Part shown: one piece after another, positions 28,359-37,063 of the stretch
Layout of the letters: every line of letters starts with the position of its first letter
How positions within the stretch are numbered: position 1 is the stretch's first letter
Assembly: GCF_022921075.1 (NCBI RefSeq)
Contig: NZ_CP095050.1
Span: 1,488,001 to 1,552,000 of the forward strand
Source of the DNA: Hymenobacter sp. 5317J-9
GTDB lineage: Bacteria > Bacteroidota > Bacteroidia > Cytophagales > Hymenobacteraceae
Direction: 5' to 3'
DNA: 64,000 bases
Notes under the pieces: model-generated
What the model saw: the letters and a program-made list of their open reading frames with translations, nothing else
What the model was told of the DNA's origin: nothing
The model's database searches: none
Position numbers and translations under genes: made by a program

Positions 28359-30584
28359 ATGTACACCATTAACGAGTTGAAGGACCGGCTGCTGTCCGAC
28401 CTCAAAGAGATTGCCGAAAAAATGAACGTGGGCAATTTCAAACGGCTGAGCAAGCAGGATTTGATATACAAAATCCTCGACCAGCAGGCCCTCGTGCCCT
28501 CGGCCGCCGAGCAGTCCGTCGCGGCTCCCGCCCCCGCTGCCGAAGCGCCCGCCGCCGTGGCCGCCGCGCCGCGCTCCGGCAAGCCCTCCGCCCGCCGCCC
28601 GGCCCCCAGCACCGTAGAACAACCTTTTTCCGACGTGGCCCCGCCCACCCGCAAGCCCCAGCCCGCTCGCCCGGCCCGCGAGCCACGCCGCGAAGCCCCG
28701 GCTGCCGCCGCGTCCGAACCGGCTGTGGCTGTTGCTGAGCCTTCCGTTGAAATCCTGGACCCCATCGAAGGCCTGGCCCTGGTGCCCGCCAGCGAAGCCA
28801 CCGGCGCCGTGCTGGCCAACGAGCCGGCCCCCGCTCCGGCCGAACCCACTGCCGAAGCTGCCCCCGGCGCCGACGCCCAGCACAACGGCGCCGACCAGCA
28901 GCAGGCCAACGCTGGCCAGCAGCCTCGCCGCCGCGAGCGGGTAGACCGCGCCGGCCGCCCCATCACCGAGCAGCGCGCCGCCGAAATGGCCGCCGAACGC
29001 GCCGCTGAGGCCGCCGCTGCAGCTGCCAAGCCCGCCGAAAATGGCACCGATACCCGCGAAGGCAACCGCGAAAACCGCCGCGACTTCGGCGGCAACGGCT
29101 TTGCCGACCGCCGCGAAAACCGCGCCGACCGGTTTGAGCGCGACAACCGCGAACTGCCCCTGCGCGACGGCCGCGACCAGCGCCCCGCCCGCCAGGACCA
29201 GCCCCGCGAGCAACGCAACGACCAGCCGCGCGAAAACCGCGACGGCCAGCCCCGTGAGCCGCGCCAGGACCAACCCCGCAACGACCAGCCGCGCGAGCAG
29301 CGTGACGGCCGCGACAACCGCAACCTGACCCGCGAGGAGCGTTACGCCCTGCGCGACCATCAGCGCCAGCAGCGCCAGCAAAACCCCGACGGCTCGCCCC
29401 GCACCGACCAGCCCCAAGGCCAGAATCAGAACCAAAACCAGCAGCAGCGCCCCCAGCGCCAGGACCTGGATTTGGTGGTGCCCGGTGGCGGTACGTTTGA
29501 GCTGATGCCGGACGGTGGCTACGGCTTCCTGCGTTCGCCGTACTACAACTACCTCAGCTCGCCCGACGACATTTACGTGTCGCCGCAGCAGGTGAAGCAG
29601 TTTGCCATGAAGGCCGGCGACACGGTGGTGTGCACCATCCGGCCGCCGCGCGAGGGCGAGAAGTACTTCGCCCTGGTGGGCGTGGAAAGCATGAACGGCC
29701 GCACCGTGGAGGAAGTCCGCGACCGGGTGCCGTTCAGCCACCTCACGCCGCTTTTTGCCGATTCCAAGCTGAAGCTGACCACCAAATCGTCGCAAATCAG
29801 CACCCGCGTGCTCGATTTGTTTGCGCCCATCGGCAAGGGCCAGCGCGGCCTCATCGTGGCCCAGCCCAAAACCGGCAAAACCGTATTGCTGCAGGAAGTG
29901 GCCAACGCCATTGCCGAAAACCATCCCGAAGTCTACCTCATGGTGCTGCTCATCGACGAGCGCCCCGAAGAGGTGACCGACATGGCCCGCACCGTGAAGG
30001 CCGAAGTGCTCAGCTCGACCTTCGACGAAACGGCCGACCGCCACGTGAAAATCGCCGAGATGGCCCTCGACAAGGCCCGGCGCCTGGTGGAGTGCGGCCA
30101 CGACGTGGTGATTCTACTCGATTCCATCACCCGCCTGGCGCGGGCCTACAACACGGTGCAGCCCAGCTCGTCGCGCATCCTTTCGGGTGGTATCGACGCC
30201 GGGGCGCTGCAAAAGCCCAAGCGCTTCTTCGGCGCGGCCCGCAACGTAGAAGGCGGCGGCTCGCTCACCATCATTGCCACGGCCCTCATCGAAACCGGTT
30301 CCAAGATGGACGAGGTTATTTTCGAGGAGTTCAAGGGCACCGGCAACATGGAACTGCAGCTGGACCGCAAGCTGGCCAACAAGCGCGTGTTCCCGGCCAT
30401 CGACATCCCGGCTTCCGGCACGCGCCGCGAAGACCTGCTGCTGGGCAAAGACGAGCTCAACCGCGTGTGGGTGCTCCGCAAGTTCATGTCGGACATGACG
30501 GCCACCGAGGCCATGGAATTCCTCAAGGACCGCATCAAAGGCACCAAGGACAACGAAGAGTTCCTGCTGGCCATGAACGGCTAA
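28359..30584 (+). CDS. rho: Transcription termination factor Rho with long disordered insertion
   Basis: A 741-residue protein. Residues 1-48 are a Rho_N helical domain ([20 protein letters not shown]). Residues about 49-368 are low complexity: first Ala/Pro/Glu-rich, then Arg/Asp/Asn/Gln-rich with repeated QPRE, DNRE and DQP pieces. The RNA-binding CSD starts near 370 ([14 protein letters not shown]). The ATPase domain has Walker A QPKTGKT at 502-508, [13 protein letters not shown], and [14 protein letters not shown]. It unwinds RNA and terminates transcription. A disordered insertion at this place is known in Bacteroides Rho. A strong terminator follows. Confidence 0.96.
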   Translation: MYTINELKDRLLSDLKEIAEKMNVGNFKRLSKQDLIYKILDQQALVPSAAEQSVAAPAPAAEAPAAVAAAPRSGKPSARRPAPSTVEQPFSDVAPPTRKPQPARPAREPRREAPAAAASEPAVAVAEPSVEILDPIEGLALVPASEATGAVLANEPAPAPAEPTAEAAPGADAQHNGADQQQANAGQQPRRRERVDRAGRPITEQRAAEMAAERAAEAAAAAAKPAENGTDTREGNRENRRDFGGNGFADRRENRADRFERDNRELPLRDGRDQRPARQDQPREQRNDQPRENRDGQPREPRQDQPRNDQPREQRDGRDNRNLTREERYALRDHQRQQRQQNPDGSPRTDQPQGQNQNQNQQQRPQRQDLDLVVPGGGTFELMPDGGYGFLRSPYYNYLSSPDDIYVSPQQVKQFAMKAGDTVVCTIRPPREGEKYFALVGVESMNGRTVEEVRDRVPFSHLTPLFADSKLKLTTKSSQISTRVLDLFAPIGKGQRGLIVAQPKTGKTVLLQEVANAIAENHPEVYLMVLLIDERPEEVTDMARTVKAEVLSSTFDETADRHVKIAEMALDKARRLVECGHDVVILLDSITRLARAYNTVQPSSSRILSGGIDAGALQKPKRFFGAARNVEGGGSLTIIATALIETGSKMDEVIFEEFKGTGNMELQLDRKLANKRVFPAIDIPASGTRREDLLLGKDELNRVWVLRKFMSDMTATEAMEFLKDRIKGTKDNEEFLLAMNG

Positions 30585-30605
30585 CGGCCTCAAGTTCCGG
30601 CCAAC

Positions 30606-30642
30606 AAAAAGCCCCGCTGCACTTCTGCAGCGGGGCTTTTTG
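30606..30642 (+). terminator. Rho-independent terminator after rho
   Basis: AAAAAGCCCCGCTGCA and TGCAGCGGGGCTTTTT pair perfectly around a CTTC loop. The A-run lets it act in both directions; the next gene converges from 30749. Confidence 0.92.
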
Positions 30643-30748
30643 TTATAAATCAACGTGAATCGAAGCTAGCACTACCGGAGTAGCATATCGGGGGCAGAAC
30701 GGCTGGGCCAGCGAAAGAATTCAACTTCGGGCAATTCCTTTTCTCGCG

Positions 30749-31651
30749 CTACTGCGCGGCCCAGTAGCACACCAGAAACAGCACAAAGCGGTAGGGGATT
30801 AGCAGCGCCAGGGCGAAGCAAAACGTAAGGGCTAGGGCTTTGCCCCAGCGCAGCGGCCACGACTGCCCCGGGAAAGCCCCCTTGAAAAAAAGTGCGATGT
30901 AGGTAGCGGTCAGCGTCACCATCAGCAAGGTATAAAAGCCATCCTGGTTAAAGGAGGGGGGCAGCAAGTGCATCAGAAAGAGCCCCAGCATGGCCAGTGC
31001 CATGGCGGCGTACACCAGCAGCATGCCGGCAAACAGGTAGGTGCTCAGCATTATCCACTCCACGAAGTAGCGCCGCTGCCGAAAGAAAAACAACCACAGC
31101 GGCGCCGCCAGCAGCGGAATGAACAGGAAAACCAGACTTTTGGAATACACGTGGGCCAGCCCGTTGAAGTGCTCGGCAAAAGCCGCGAGCGTGGTGCCGG
31201 TTTTCTGGACGTGCTGCTGCACGAGGCGATTGGCAAAGGCGCCGTAGAGGTTATTGCCGCCGAAATGGTATTTGAGCTTGGTCTCGAAGGCACTGAAATG
31301 GGACGCACTGGCCGCGAGGTAAAACAACAGGTTGGTGACCAGAAACAGCTGCACCGGCGGGGCGTGCGCCACGCGGCGGCCCTGCAGCCACTCGGCCGCC
31401 AGGAAGCCGGGCCGCCGCAGCTGCAGCCACAGGTCGCGCAGCACGCGCAGGTCAAAGTGCGTGACGGTATCGACGGTGTGCTCCAGGAAGTGCTTGAGGG
31501 CGTAGTCGTGGCGGTGCAGGCGCTTTTCGCCGCAGTTGTGACAGTAGGCGCCGGCCAGCGGCGTGTGGCAGCTGGCGCACACCGGCGTGTCGGGCGTGGA
31601 CGGCACAGGCACCGCCAGCGTGGGGGCCAGGGCCGAGGGCAGGGTTTCCAT
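30749..31651 (-). CDS. DUF3667 membrane protein with N-terminal zinc ribbon
   Basis: A 300-residue protein. Residues about 24-45 hold a zinc ribbon (CASCHTPLAGAYCHNCGEKR). The DUF3667 core follows (HFDLRVLRDLWLQLRRPGFLA, LQGRRVAHAPPVQLFLVTNLLFY), then four or five membrane segments to the C-terminus. The family is widespread in Bacteroidota and its function is unknown. It is divergent from the DsbA-like gene at 31750. Confidence 0.85.
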   Translation of the reverse strand: METLPSALAPTLAVPVPSTPDTPVCASCHTPLAGAYCHNCGEKRLHRHDYALKHFLEHTVDTVTHFDLRVLRDLWLQLRRPGFLAAEWLQGRRVAHAPPVQLFLVTNLLFYLAASASHFSAFETKLKYHFGGNNLYGAFANRLVQQHVQKTGTTLAAFAEHFNGLAHVYSKSLVFLFIPLLAAPLWLFFFRQRRYFVEWIMLSTYLFAGMLLVYAAMALAMLGLFLMHLLPPSFNQDGFYTLLMVTLTATYIALFFKGAFPGQSWPLRWGKALALTFCFALALLIPYRFVLFLVCYWAAQ

Positions 31652-31738
31652 CAGGCAGCGAATGAGTTACCTGGTAAATTTGGGAAAAATTCCGGTTTGT
31701 GGGCCGTCGCGTCACCTGCTGCCCACCGGTTGTGCGGT

Positions 31739-31746
31739 TATTTTGC
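31739..31746 (+). promoter_or_regulatory. Putative -7 box directly before the DsbA-like start codon
   Basis: TATTTTGC ends 3 bases before the ATG at 31750. If it is real, the mRNA would be leaderless or nearly so. Confidence 0.3.
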
Positions 31747-31749
31747 GGC

Positions 31750-32421
31750 ATGACCCCCGAAACCACGCCTCCGGCCCACCTCCCCGAACTGCTCTACATT
31801 CAGGACCCGCTCTGCGGCTGGTGCTACGGCATGAGCCCGGTCATTCAGCGGCTGCAGGCAGATTTGGTGGGGCGCGTCGACGTGTCGGTGCTGTGCGGCG
31901 GCATGGTGAAGACCGAGGACGTGGCTCCGATTGCCGAAGTGTGGCCCGACCTGCGCCGCAGCCTGCACGACGTGGAAGAAGTAACCGGTGTGCAGTTCGG
32001 CGATGCCTTTAAAGCGCTGGGCGAACAGGGCGATTACGTCTACGATTCGGAGCCGCCCTGCCGGGCCATTGCGGCCTTCCGTCAGCTCACGCAGGACCCG
32101 GCCCGCACGGTGGCCTTTGCCCACGCCGTGCAATTGGCCCTGTTCCGCGACGGCCAGGATTTGAACCACCCCTCCGTTTACAACGAACTGCTGGCCCCGT
32201 TCGGGGTCGACGTAGTGGAGTTTCAGCGCCGCTGGGCTTCGCCCGAAATAGCCCGTGCCGCGCAGCAGGAGTTCGCGGCGGTGGCCCGCAGCGGCGTCGA
32301 AGGCTTCCCCACGGCCGTGATGCGGGTGGCCGAGCAGGGCTACGTGCTGGCCCGAGGCTACCAATCTTATGAACAACTGCGTGCGGGCCTGGAGCAGCTG
32401 CTGGCGCAGGAAGGGGCATAG
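31750..32421 (+). CDS. DsbA-family thioredoxin-fold protein (FrnE-like)
   Basis: A 223-residue protein beginning MTPETTPPAHLPELLYIQDP, with the active-site motif CGWCYG and a helical insertion typical of the DsbA superfamily. SGVEGFPTAVMRV carries the cis-Pro. There is no signal peptide, so it is probably a cytoplasmic oxidoreductase or isomerase like FrnE. An in-frame start at 31699 is rejected because it overlaps the promoter region and adds an atypical Cys-rich stretch. Confidence 0.87.
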   Translation: MTPETTPPAHLPELLYIQDPLCGWCYGMSPVIQRLQADLVGRVDVSVLCGGMVKTEDVAPIAEVWPDLRRSLHDVEEVTGVQFGDAFKALGEQGDYVYDSEPPCRAIAAFRQLTQDPARTVAFAHAVQLALFRDGQDLNHPSVYNELLAPFGVDVVEFQRRWASPEIARAAQQEFAAVARSGVEGFPTAVMRVAEQGYVLARGYQSYEQLRAGLEQLLAQEGA

Positions 32422-32441
32422 CGAGGCACCGACGGGTGCTG

Positions 32442-33071
32442 CTACTGCACGCGCACAACCTCCTTTTTCAGCGCCGACCAGGCAATGCGCTGCCGGTCTT
32501 CCTTGCCCTTCAGGTACTCGAAGCCGATGGCGTCGGGGCGCTTGCGCAGGTCGTTCCAGGTGGCCTGGTCCAAGGTCGTGATGCCGGTGGGAAAGCTGGC
32601 GGTGGCGGCAATGGCCGGAGTTTTGAACTGGGCCGGCAGGAAAAACCGGTCGATGCGCCGCAGCACGAAGGTTTCGCGCTCAGCGCGGGTGGCGGTGGGC
32701 GTTTTCATCTCATACACCAGCGCGGCTTCCAGGTCGGGCTCGGTCAGCATTTCGCGAAAAATGACCTGCCCTTCGGGGTTGGTGATGGTGAATTCGGCGT
32801 TGCCTTCCAGGATGGATGGGCCGCGGAAAACCAGCCGGAACAAATCGGGTGGGCCGTCGGGGTGGCTGAAATTGTGCCGCTCACGGGCCACGCGCAGGGT
32901 GTCGCTCACGGCCGAAACAGCTTTGGTGGCGGCGGTATCGGGCGGGGGCAGGGCCGTGGTATCGCGCGCCTGTCGGTCGGCCATGCGGGAAACCGTGCCC
33001 TCATTCACCGCCGACGGTGTGGAATTGCAGGCCGCCAGCATCGGCAGCAACAGGAGCCAGGAACAGCGCAT
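32442..33071 (-). CDS. Lipoprotein of unknown function
   Basis: A 209-residue protein starting MRCSWLLLLPMLAACNSTPS with lipobox LAAC. The mature part contains HNFSHPDGPPDLFRLVFRGPSILEGNAEF, described here by landmarks only, then VIFREMLTEPDLEAALVYEM and FVLRRIDRFFLP. It is mixed alpha/beta with no recognised family. It is convergent with the DsbA-like gene and 79 bases downstream of the UbiA-like gene. Confidence 0.6.
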   Translation of the reverse strand: MRCSWLLLLPMLAACNSTPSAVNEGTVSRMADRQARDTTALPPPDTAATKAVSAVSDTLRVARERHNFSHPDGPPDLFRLVFRGPSILEGNAEFTITNPEGQVIFREMLTEPDLEAALVYEMKTPTATRAERETFVLRRIDRFFLPAQFKTPAIAATASFPTGITTLDQATWNDLRKRPDAIGFEYLKGKEDRQRIAWSALKKEVVRVQ

Positions 33072-33150
33072 CGTAAAAGTCGTTTTGTTGAATAAAACAC
33101 CGTTGATACGTGCCCCGGGGGACGCAAAGTTGCCCAGGCCCGGGCCCGCC

Positions 33151-34125
33151 TCAGCGCCACAGTAGCATGGCAATAAATGCGGCACTCAGGCACAGCGACG
33201 AAACCTGGTTCATCCGCATGGTGTGCTCGAAATCGGCCGCCGATTCGTCGTGCCACACCGCCCAGGCCCAGCGGCTGAACAGCGCCACCACCGGCCCCGT
33301 GGCCACCAGAAAAATCAGCAGCGGGCGCAATTCCTGGCGCAGCCAGTAGGCCACGCCCAGCGCTGCCGCGCCCGCCAGCAGGCCCACCGCCGCAAACACA
33401 AACGTGCCCCGAATGCCCAGCCGCAGGCTCAGGGTGCGGTCGCCGCGCCGAGCGTCTTCCTCGTGCTGGTACACCTGCGTGAGCGGATAGGAACCGCACA
33501 AAAACAGTGTACTCACGAGTGCCAGCAGCAGGTTGGTTTTCTCGAAAAGCTGGGCCGATGTGGCGCCCACGCCCACCTGCGTCATCAGCAAGGTGAAGGC
33601 GCCTTGGAAAACGACCACCACCAGCGTGCTCAGCAGCGGGAATTTTTTCAGGCGAATGCCTTCGTAGCTGTACGCCTTCGACACCAGCAAATACACAATC
33701 ACCATGGCCGCAAACGGCCACGACAGCAGGGCCGCGCCCGCCACCGCCAGCGCATCAAACAGCCACACCAGGTGTAGAAGCTCGGGCGTGACTTTGGGGG
33801 GCGCTTTCAGGCCGCCGATGCTGCCCCCGTCCTTGTCGTAGTAGGAGTTGTAGCCGTTGGAAGCCGGATAGGCCAGCAGGTGCAGCACCACGAACACACC
33901 CACGGCCCGCCACCCGCTCCAGGGCCCGCGCAGGGCGCTCAGCCCAAACCAGAACACCGGCATGAGGTACACCGAAAAAGGAATGCGCAGCAGGGGCAGC
34001 GCCTTTTTGTAAGCAGTTAGCAAGGAAGCAGGGCTATGGGCAGCGAGTGGACTACGGGCAAAGGTGCGCAAAAGCAACAAAAGCAGCCGCAGCGTCTCAT
34101 TGGTCGCTGGTTGCTGGCCAGCCAA
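33151..34125 (-). CDS. UbiA-family prenyltransferase
   Basis: An up to 324-residue membrane protein with eight or nine predicted transmembrane helices. The two Asp-rich motifs are visible: NGYNSYYDKDGG and YQHEEDARRGDRT, which bind Mg-prenyl diphosphate. The family attaches prenyl chains to aromatic or related acceptors; the acceptor here is unknown. The start is uncertain. The listed TTG at 34125 overlaps the methyltransferase end by 29 bases; another TTG at 34023 (before LTAYKKALPLLRIP) would give a more usual N-terminus. It probably shares a transcript with the methyltransferase. Confidence 0.85.
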   Translation of the reverse strand: MAGQQPATNETLRLLLLLLRTFARSPLAAHSPASLLTAYKKALPLLRIPFSVYLMPVFWFGLSALRGPWSGWRAVGVFVVLHLLAYPASNGYNSYYDKDGGSIGGLKAPPKVTPELLHLVWLFDALAVAGAALLSWPFAAMVIVYLLVSKAYSYEGIRLKKFPLLSTLVVVVFQGAFTLLMTQVGVGATSAQLFEKTNLLLALVSTLFLCGSYPLTQVYQHEEDARRGDRTLSLRLGIRGTFVFAAVGLLAGAAALGVAYWLRQELRPLLIFLVATGPVVALFSRWAWAVWHDESAADFEHTMRMNQVSSLCLSAAFIAMLLWR

Positions 34126-34894
34126 TCAAGTAAGTTACTTCGGGCCCCCACCAATGCCGCTTCTTGCCGCTTTGCCAAACGAAACGACCATTCGGGTCGG
34201 CGGCGCGCGCCAAGTTCATCAGCTCCGTCGTGGAATACATGCGCAGCAGCGACACCGACCCGTCCCAAATGGTACACAGCGGAATGAGCGGAAGCAAGTA
34301 GGTAAACACCAGCCGGCTGAACCGAAACGGTCGAAAAAACGGCGTGAGCAGCAACTGGGCCACGGGTAGCACCGTCCAGGCCAGCAGCAGCTCCCACCAG
34401 TGCTTGCCCGCGCCCTCAAACACGCCAATGCCGGTGCCGGCCCGCACCGCATCGCGCAGCATGGCCTCGGCTGCATCCGGCGGGAAATGGTGAAAGGCCG
34501 AGAAGATGGCGCGGAAGCCCGTGAGCTCCGGCGGCACGGCGAGCGCATTCACGGCCGCTGGCTCGTAGCCGATGGCGCCGCGGGTGCGCTGGGCAATGTC
34601 GGCCCAGGCGGTGGGCTGGGGGTAGAGGTCGGTGAGCAGGATGGTGGTGTCGGGCTGGCCGTGGGCGCGCAGGGCGGCCAGCACGGTTTCGGTGCCGCCG
34701 CCGGCGCCGGCGCCCAGCTCCAGCACGCGCTGCTGGCCGGTGCGGGCCAGGCCCTCGGCCAGCAGCGGCGCAATGGGCCGGTAGGTGCCCAGCGCCGAAA
34801 TCATGAAGCGCAGGTAGTCCATCATCCCGGCCCGGATGACGGCCGGAAACCACGGCAAATCTTCAAACTCAAACAAGCGAAGGCGGAGACGCAT
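34097..34894 (-). CDS. Class I SAM-dependent methyltransferase-like protein
   Basis: A 265-residue protein. The SAM-binding motif I is VLELGAGAGGGTETVL. The acidic loop is LLTDLYPQP, and IFSAFHHFPPD occupies the motif IV position. Two hydrophobic segments follow (LLLAWTVLPVAQLLLTP, LVFTYLLPLIPL), suggesting attachment to the membrane. The ATG at 34894 is chosen over 35017. It is followed at once by the UbiA-like gene, so a quinone- or lipid-modifying pair is possible but unproven. Confidence 0.8.
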   Translation of the reverse strand: MRLRLRLFEFEDLPWFPAVIRAGMMDYLRFMISALGTYRPIAPLLAEGLARTGQQRVLELGAGAGGGTETVLAALRAHGQPDTTILLTDLYPQPTAWADIAQRTRGAIGYEPAAVNALAVPPELTGFRAIFSAFHHFPPDAAEAMLRDAVRAGTGIGVFEGAGKHWWELLLAWTVLPVAQLLLTPFFRPFRFSRLVFTYLLPLIPLCTIWDGSVSLLRMYSTTELMNLARAADPNGRFVWQSGKKRHWWGPEVTYLIGWPATSDQ

Positions 34895-34964
34895 GGCCCA
34901 ACTGTACGCACAAACGGCGAATTTCGCCGATGCGGCGCTTCCCGCCGGCGCCGCACACGCCCCG

Positions 34965-35477
34965 CTAGTGCGCCAGATGTGCCAAAGGCTGCCTGCCCAC
35001 GCGCTGCTGCCAGGCATTCAGCAGCGGCGCCGGGCCGGCTGGCCGCAAACCTGTGCCGGCCGCGGGCTGCAGCCAGTAGCGCCACGCCACGGCAACAAGG
35101 GCCGCCAGTAGGTAGGGCCACGTCAGGACCAGCAGGCTGGCCGGCGGCCCCAGGGGCAGCGCGCGCAGCAGCAGGCCATTGGCCGCTGCAAAGGCCAGCA
35201 GCACGCCCAGCAGCGCCACAGCCCGGCATTGCCAGCCTGCGCAGGCTCGTTGGGCCAGCACGAAAACGGGCCACGCCACCGGCACTGCGGCCAGCGAAAC
35301 CAAGCCCGCCAGCAAGCCCATGGCCAGCGGCACAAGCAGGTCGGAGGGCGAATCCACGCCAAAACTGGCGAGGAGATGCGCCGTGCCGCCCAGGTTGCTG
35401 AACAGCCAGATGTGGAGTGTGCTGGTCAGGGCCGAGGGCTTTGCGATGGGTGCGGAGGCGGGGTAAGTCAGTTTCAT
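34965..35477 (-). CDS. Membrane protein of unknown function
   Basis: A 170-residue protein with four predicted membrane segments (LLVPLAMGLLAGLVSLAAV, VALLGVLLAFAAANGLLL, ASLLVLTWPYLLAALVAVAW among them). The C-terminus is basic, with NAWQQRVGRQPLAHLAH. The ATG at 35477 is preferred over 35522. No family is recognised. It lies 70 bases upstream of the methyltransferase gene. Confidence 0.6.
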   Translation of the reverse strand: MKLTYPASAPIAKPSALTSTLHIWLFSNLGGTAHLLASFGVDSPSDLLVPLAMGLLAGLVSLAAVPVAWPVFVLAQRACAGWQCRAVALLGVLLAFAAANGLLLRALPLGPPASLLVLTWPYLLAALVAVAWRYWLQPAAGTGLRPAGPAPLLNAWQQRVGRQPLAHLAH

Positions 35478-35901
35478 TGCAGAAATAGGGTAAAGTGCGA
35501 GTGGGGAGGAGAGTGCCAGCATACCGGTTTAGCTCCGCCGCGCTGCTCGACTTACGACTGGCTGTAAATGAGCAGTTTGCGAATTGGTGATTATATTTTT
35601 GGGAAATGAAGTTCCCTTTTTGATACATCGCGGCAAGTGTGTGTCAGCTGCGCAACAGATTGACGGTAAGTAAAATGGGGTGACAAAATGCAGCGCGGGT
35701 TTGATTGAATTGCGTCGGCTGGACCAAGTGCGTCAGGTTGATTCTTTATTTGGGAAGCCCTGGTGGCTTGTAATGGCCTGATAACGCCTCAGCCAGTGGC
35801 CGGATTGCATGCCAGAGGGCCGGAGGTGGATATAAATAAATTTTCCCCGAGTAGCGGGCATCTCATTTCTTTTGCACAACTTTGCAACACAAAGTACTTC
35901 T
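35478..35901. other. Intergenic region between divergent units
   Basis: 424 bases, more AT-rich than the genes on either side. The only clear signal is the ACTTTG-N5-CAAAGT palindrome at 35879-35895. Short open frames here have no family features. No RNA gene was recognised. Confidence 0.5.
35879..35895 (+). promoter_or_regulatory. Operator candidate 1: ACTTTG-CAACA-CAAAGT
   Basis: A perfect 6-bp inverted repeat with 5-base spacer, ending 6 bases before the ATG at 35902. Its left half also supplies a -7-like box (CAACTTTG). The same palindrome precedes 37064 and 39828. It is a likely binding site of the winged-helix protein encoded in this operon. Confidence 0.6.
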
Positions 35902-36591
35902 ATGGTTATGAAGCCCGCCAACCCCGACCCGTTAGCCCAGCTCACCGAAATCCGCGCCATCATGGAGCGCAGTTCGCGCTTTTTGTCGCTTTCCGGTCTG
36001 AGCGGGGTGGGGGCCGGCGTGGTGGCGCTGCTGGGCACCGCATTCAGCATGCGGCTGCTGGAAAGCGCTTTTCAGGACAGCAGCGTGGTGGGCGGCTATG
36101 CCCGGCTGCTGCACTCCTCGGCCGAAATGCGGCGGGCCGAGCTGCCCAGCCTGCTGTTTCTTACCGGCGGAATGATTGGGCTGGCCTTGCTGGTGGCGTT
36201 CTTCTTCACCCAGCGCCGCACGCACAACGACGGCCAGAAGCTGTGGAGCGCCCCCGGCCGGCGCCTGGCGGTGGCCCTGGCCGTGCCGCTGGTGGCTGGT
36301 GGGCTGTTCTGCCTGCGCCTGTACCTCGGCACCGACGTGGCCATGGTGATGCCGGGCCTGCTGGTGTTCTACGGCCTGGCGCTGCTCAACGCCAGCAAGT
36401 ACACGCTGGACGAAATCCGGTGGCTGGGCGTCACCCAAATTGGCCTCGGGCTGGTGTGCATGCTGTTTCCCGAGTGGGGCTTGCTTTTCTTTGCGCTGGG
36501 TTTCGGCCTGGGCCACATCGGCTACGGCCTGGTGATGTACAACCGCTACGAGCGGCCCGGCAAGGCCGGTAAACCCGTTATTTCTTCGTGA
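35902..36591 (+). CDS. Membrane protein cotranscribed with a winged-helix regulator
   Basis: A 229-residue protein from MVMKPANPDPLAQL (ATG 35902; the next ATG is 35908). After a short helical region (IRAIMERSSRFLSLSGLSG) come six predicted membrane segments. It ends in a short polar tail (YERPGKAGKPVISS). It matches a type commonly found beside HTH regulators in Bacteroidota, function unknown. Its stop overlaps the regulator start (GTGA), showing translational coupling. An operator candidate sits just before its start. It may sense a membrane signal for the regulator; that is inference. Confidence 0.7.
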   Translation: MVMKPANPDPLAQLTEIRAIMERSSRFLSLSGLSGVGAGVVALLGTAFSMRLLESAFQDSSVVGGYARLLHSSAEMRRAELPSLLFLTGGMIGLALLVAFFFTQRRTHNDGQKLWSAPGRRLAVALAVPLVAGGLFCLRLYLGTDVAMVMPGLLVFYGLALLNASKYTLDEIRWLGVTQIGLGLVCMLFPEWGLLFFALGFGLGHIGYGLVMYNRYERPGKAGKPVISS

Positions 36592-36881
36592 AGCACCTCA
36601 TCCACACCCTCAACAAGGCTTTCGACCACCGCGTGCGGCTGGGCGTAATGGCCGTGCTGATGGCCAACGAATCGGTGAGCTTCAACGACCTCAAAGAAGC
36701 CCTTGACCTCACCGACGGCAACCTCGCCAGCCACGTCGCCGCCCTCGAAAAAGCCGATTACGTGCTGGTGAGCAAACAATTTGTGGGCAAAAAACCCAAT
36801 ACCACCTACACCGCCACCGCCGCCGGCAAAGTGGCCTTCCAGCAGCACCTGGAGACGCTGGAGAAGCTGCTGCGGGGGTAG
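36588..36881 (+). CDS. Winged-helix transcriptional regulator (HTH_34-like)
   Basis: A 97-residue protein with a GTG start overlapping the previous stop. The whole protein is one winged helix: FDHRVRLGVMAVLMANESV as helix 1, SFNDLKEALDLTDGNLASHVAALE as the helix-turn-helix, KPNTTYTATAAGK as the wing, and a C-terminal dimer helix. There is no ligand domain. It probably represses its own operon and the two neighbouring units that share the ACTTTG-N5-CAAAG palindrome. Confidence 0.85.
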   Translation: MKHLIHTLNKAFDHRVRLGVMAVLMANESVSFNDLKEALDLTDGNLASHVAALEKADYVLVSKQFVGKKPNTTYTATAAGKVAFQQHLETLEKLLRG

Positions 36882-36901
36882 AGGAACCACTTCACAGCAC
36901 A

Positions 36902-36991
36902 TCATGCAGAGCGTAGCGAAGCATCCTGCCCGCGCAACGCAATTAAAGGAATGGTGGTGGCGGTAAAAATGCTTTGCTGCGCTCTGCATGA
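36902..36991. repeat. 23-bp inverted repeat, interspersed intergenic hairpin
   Basis: TCATGCAGAGCG...GAAGCAT (36902-36924) and ATGCTTTG...CTCTGCATGA (36969-36991) are complementary except two positions, both compatible with G-U pairs. The wording (CATGC...GAAGCAT) resembles the 14370-14463 element. It fills the gap between the regulator and radical SAM genes. Confidence 0.75.
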
Positions 36992-37037
36992 CCGTTCCTT
37001 TTTGCTCTAAAACCAGCAGCTCTTTTTTTTGCCCTTA

Positions 37038-37056
37038 AACTTTGAAATGCAAAGTT
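37038..37056 (+). promoter_or_regulatory. Operator candidate 2: AACTTTG-AAATG-CAAAGTT
   Basis: A perfect 7-bp inverted repeat with 5-base spacer ends 7 bases before the radical SAM start. Its left arm gives a -7-like AAACTTTG. Same motif as 35879-35895 and 39801-39817. Confidence 0.6.
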
Positions 37057-37063
37057 CTTTAAG

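Noticed and set aside
28194..30101. 635-codon minus-strand open frame opposite rho
   Set aside because: Shadow of the low-complexity and ATPase parts of Rho; valine- and glycine-rich without features.
35478..35871. Short open frames in the gap before the membrane protein/regulator operon
   Set aside because: No start context, no domain and no conserved composition; the only convincing signal is the palindrome at 35879.
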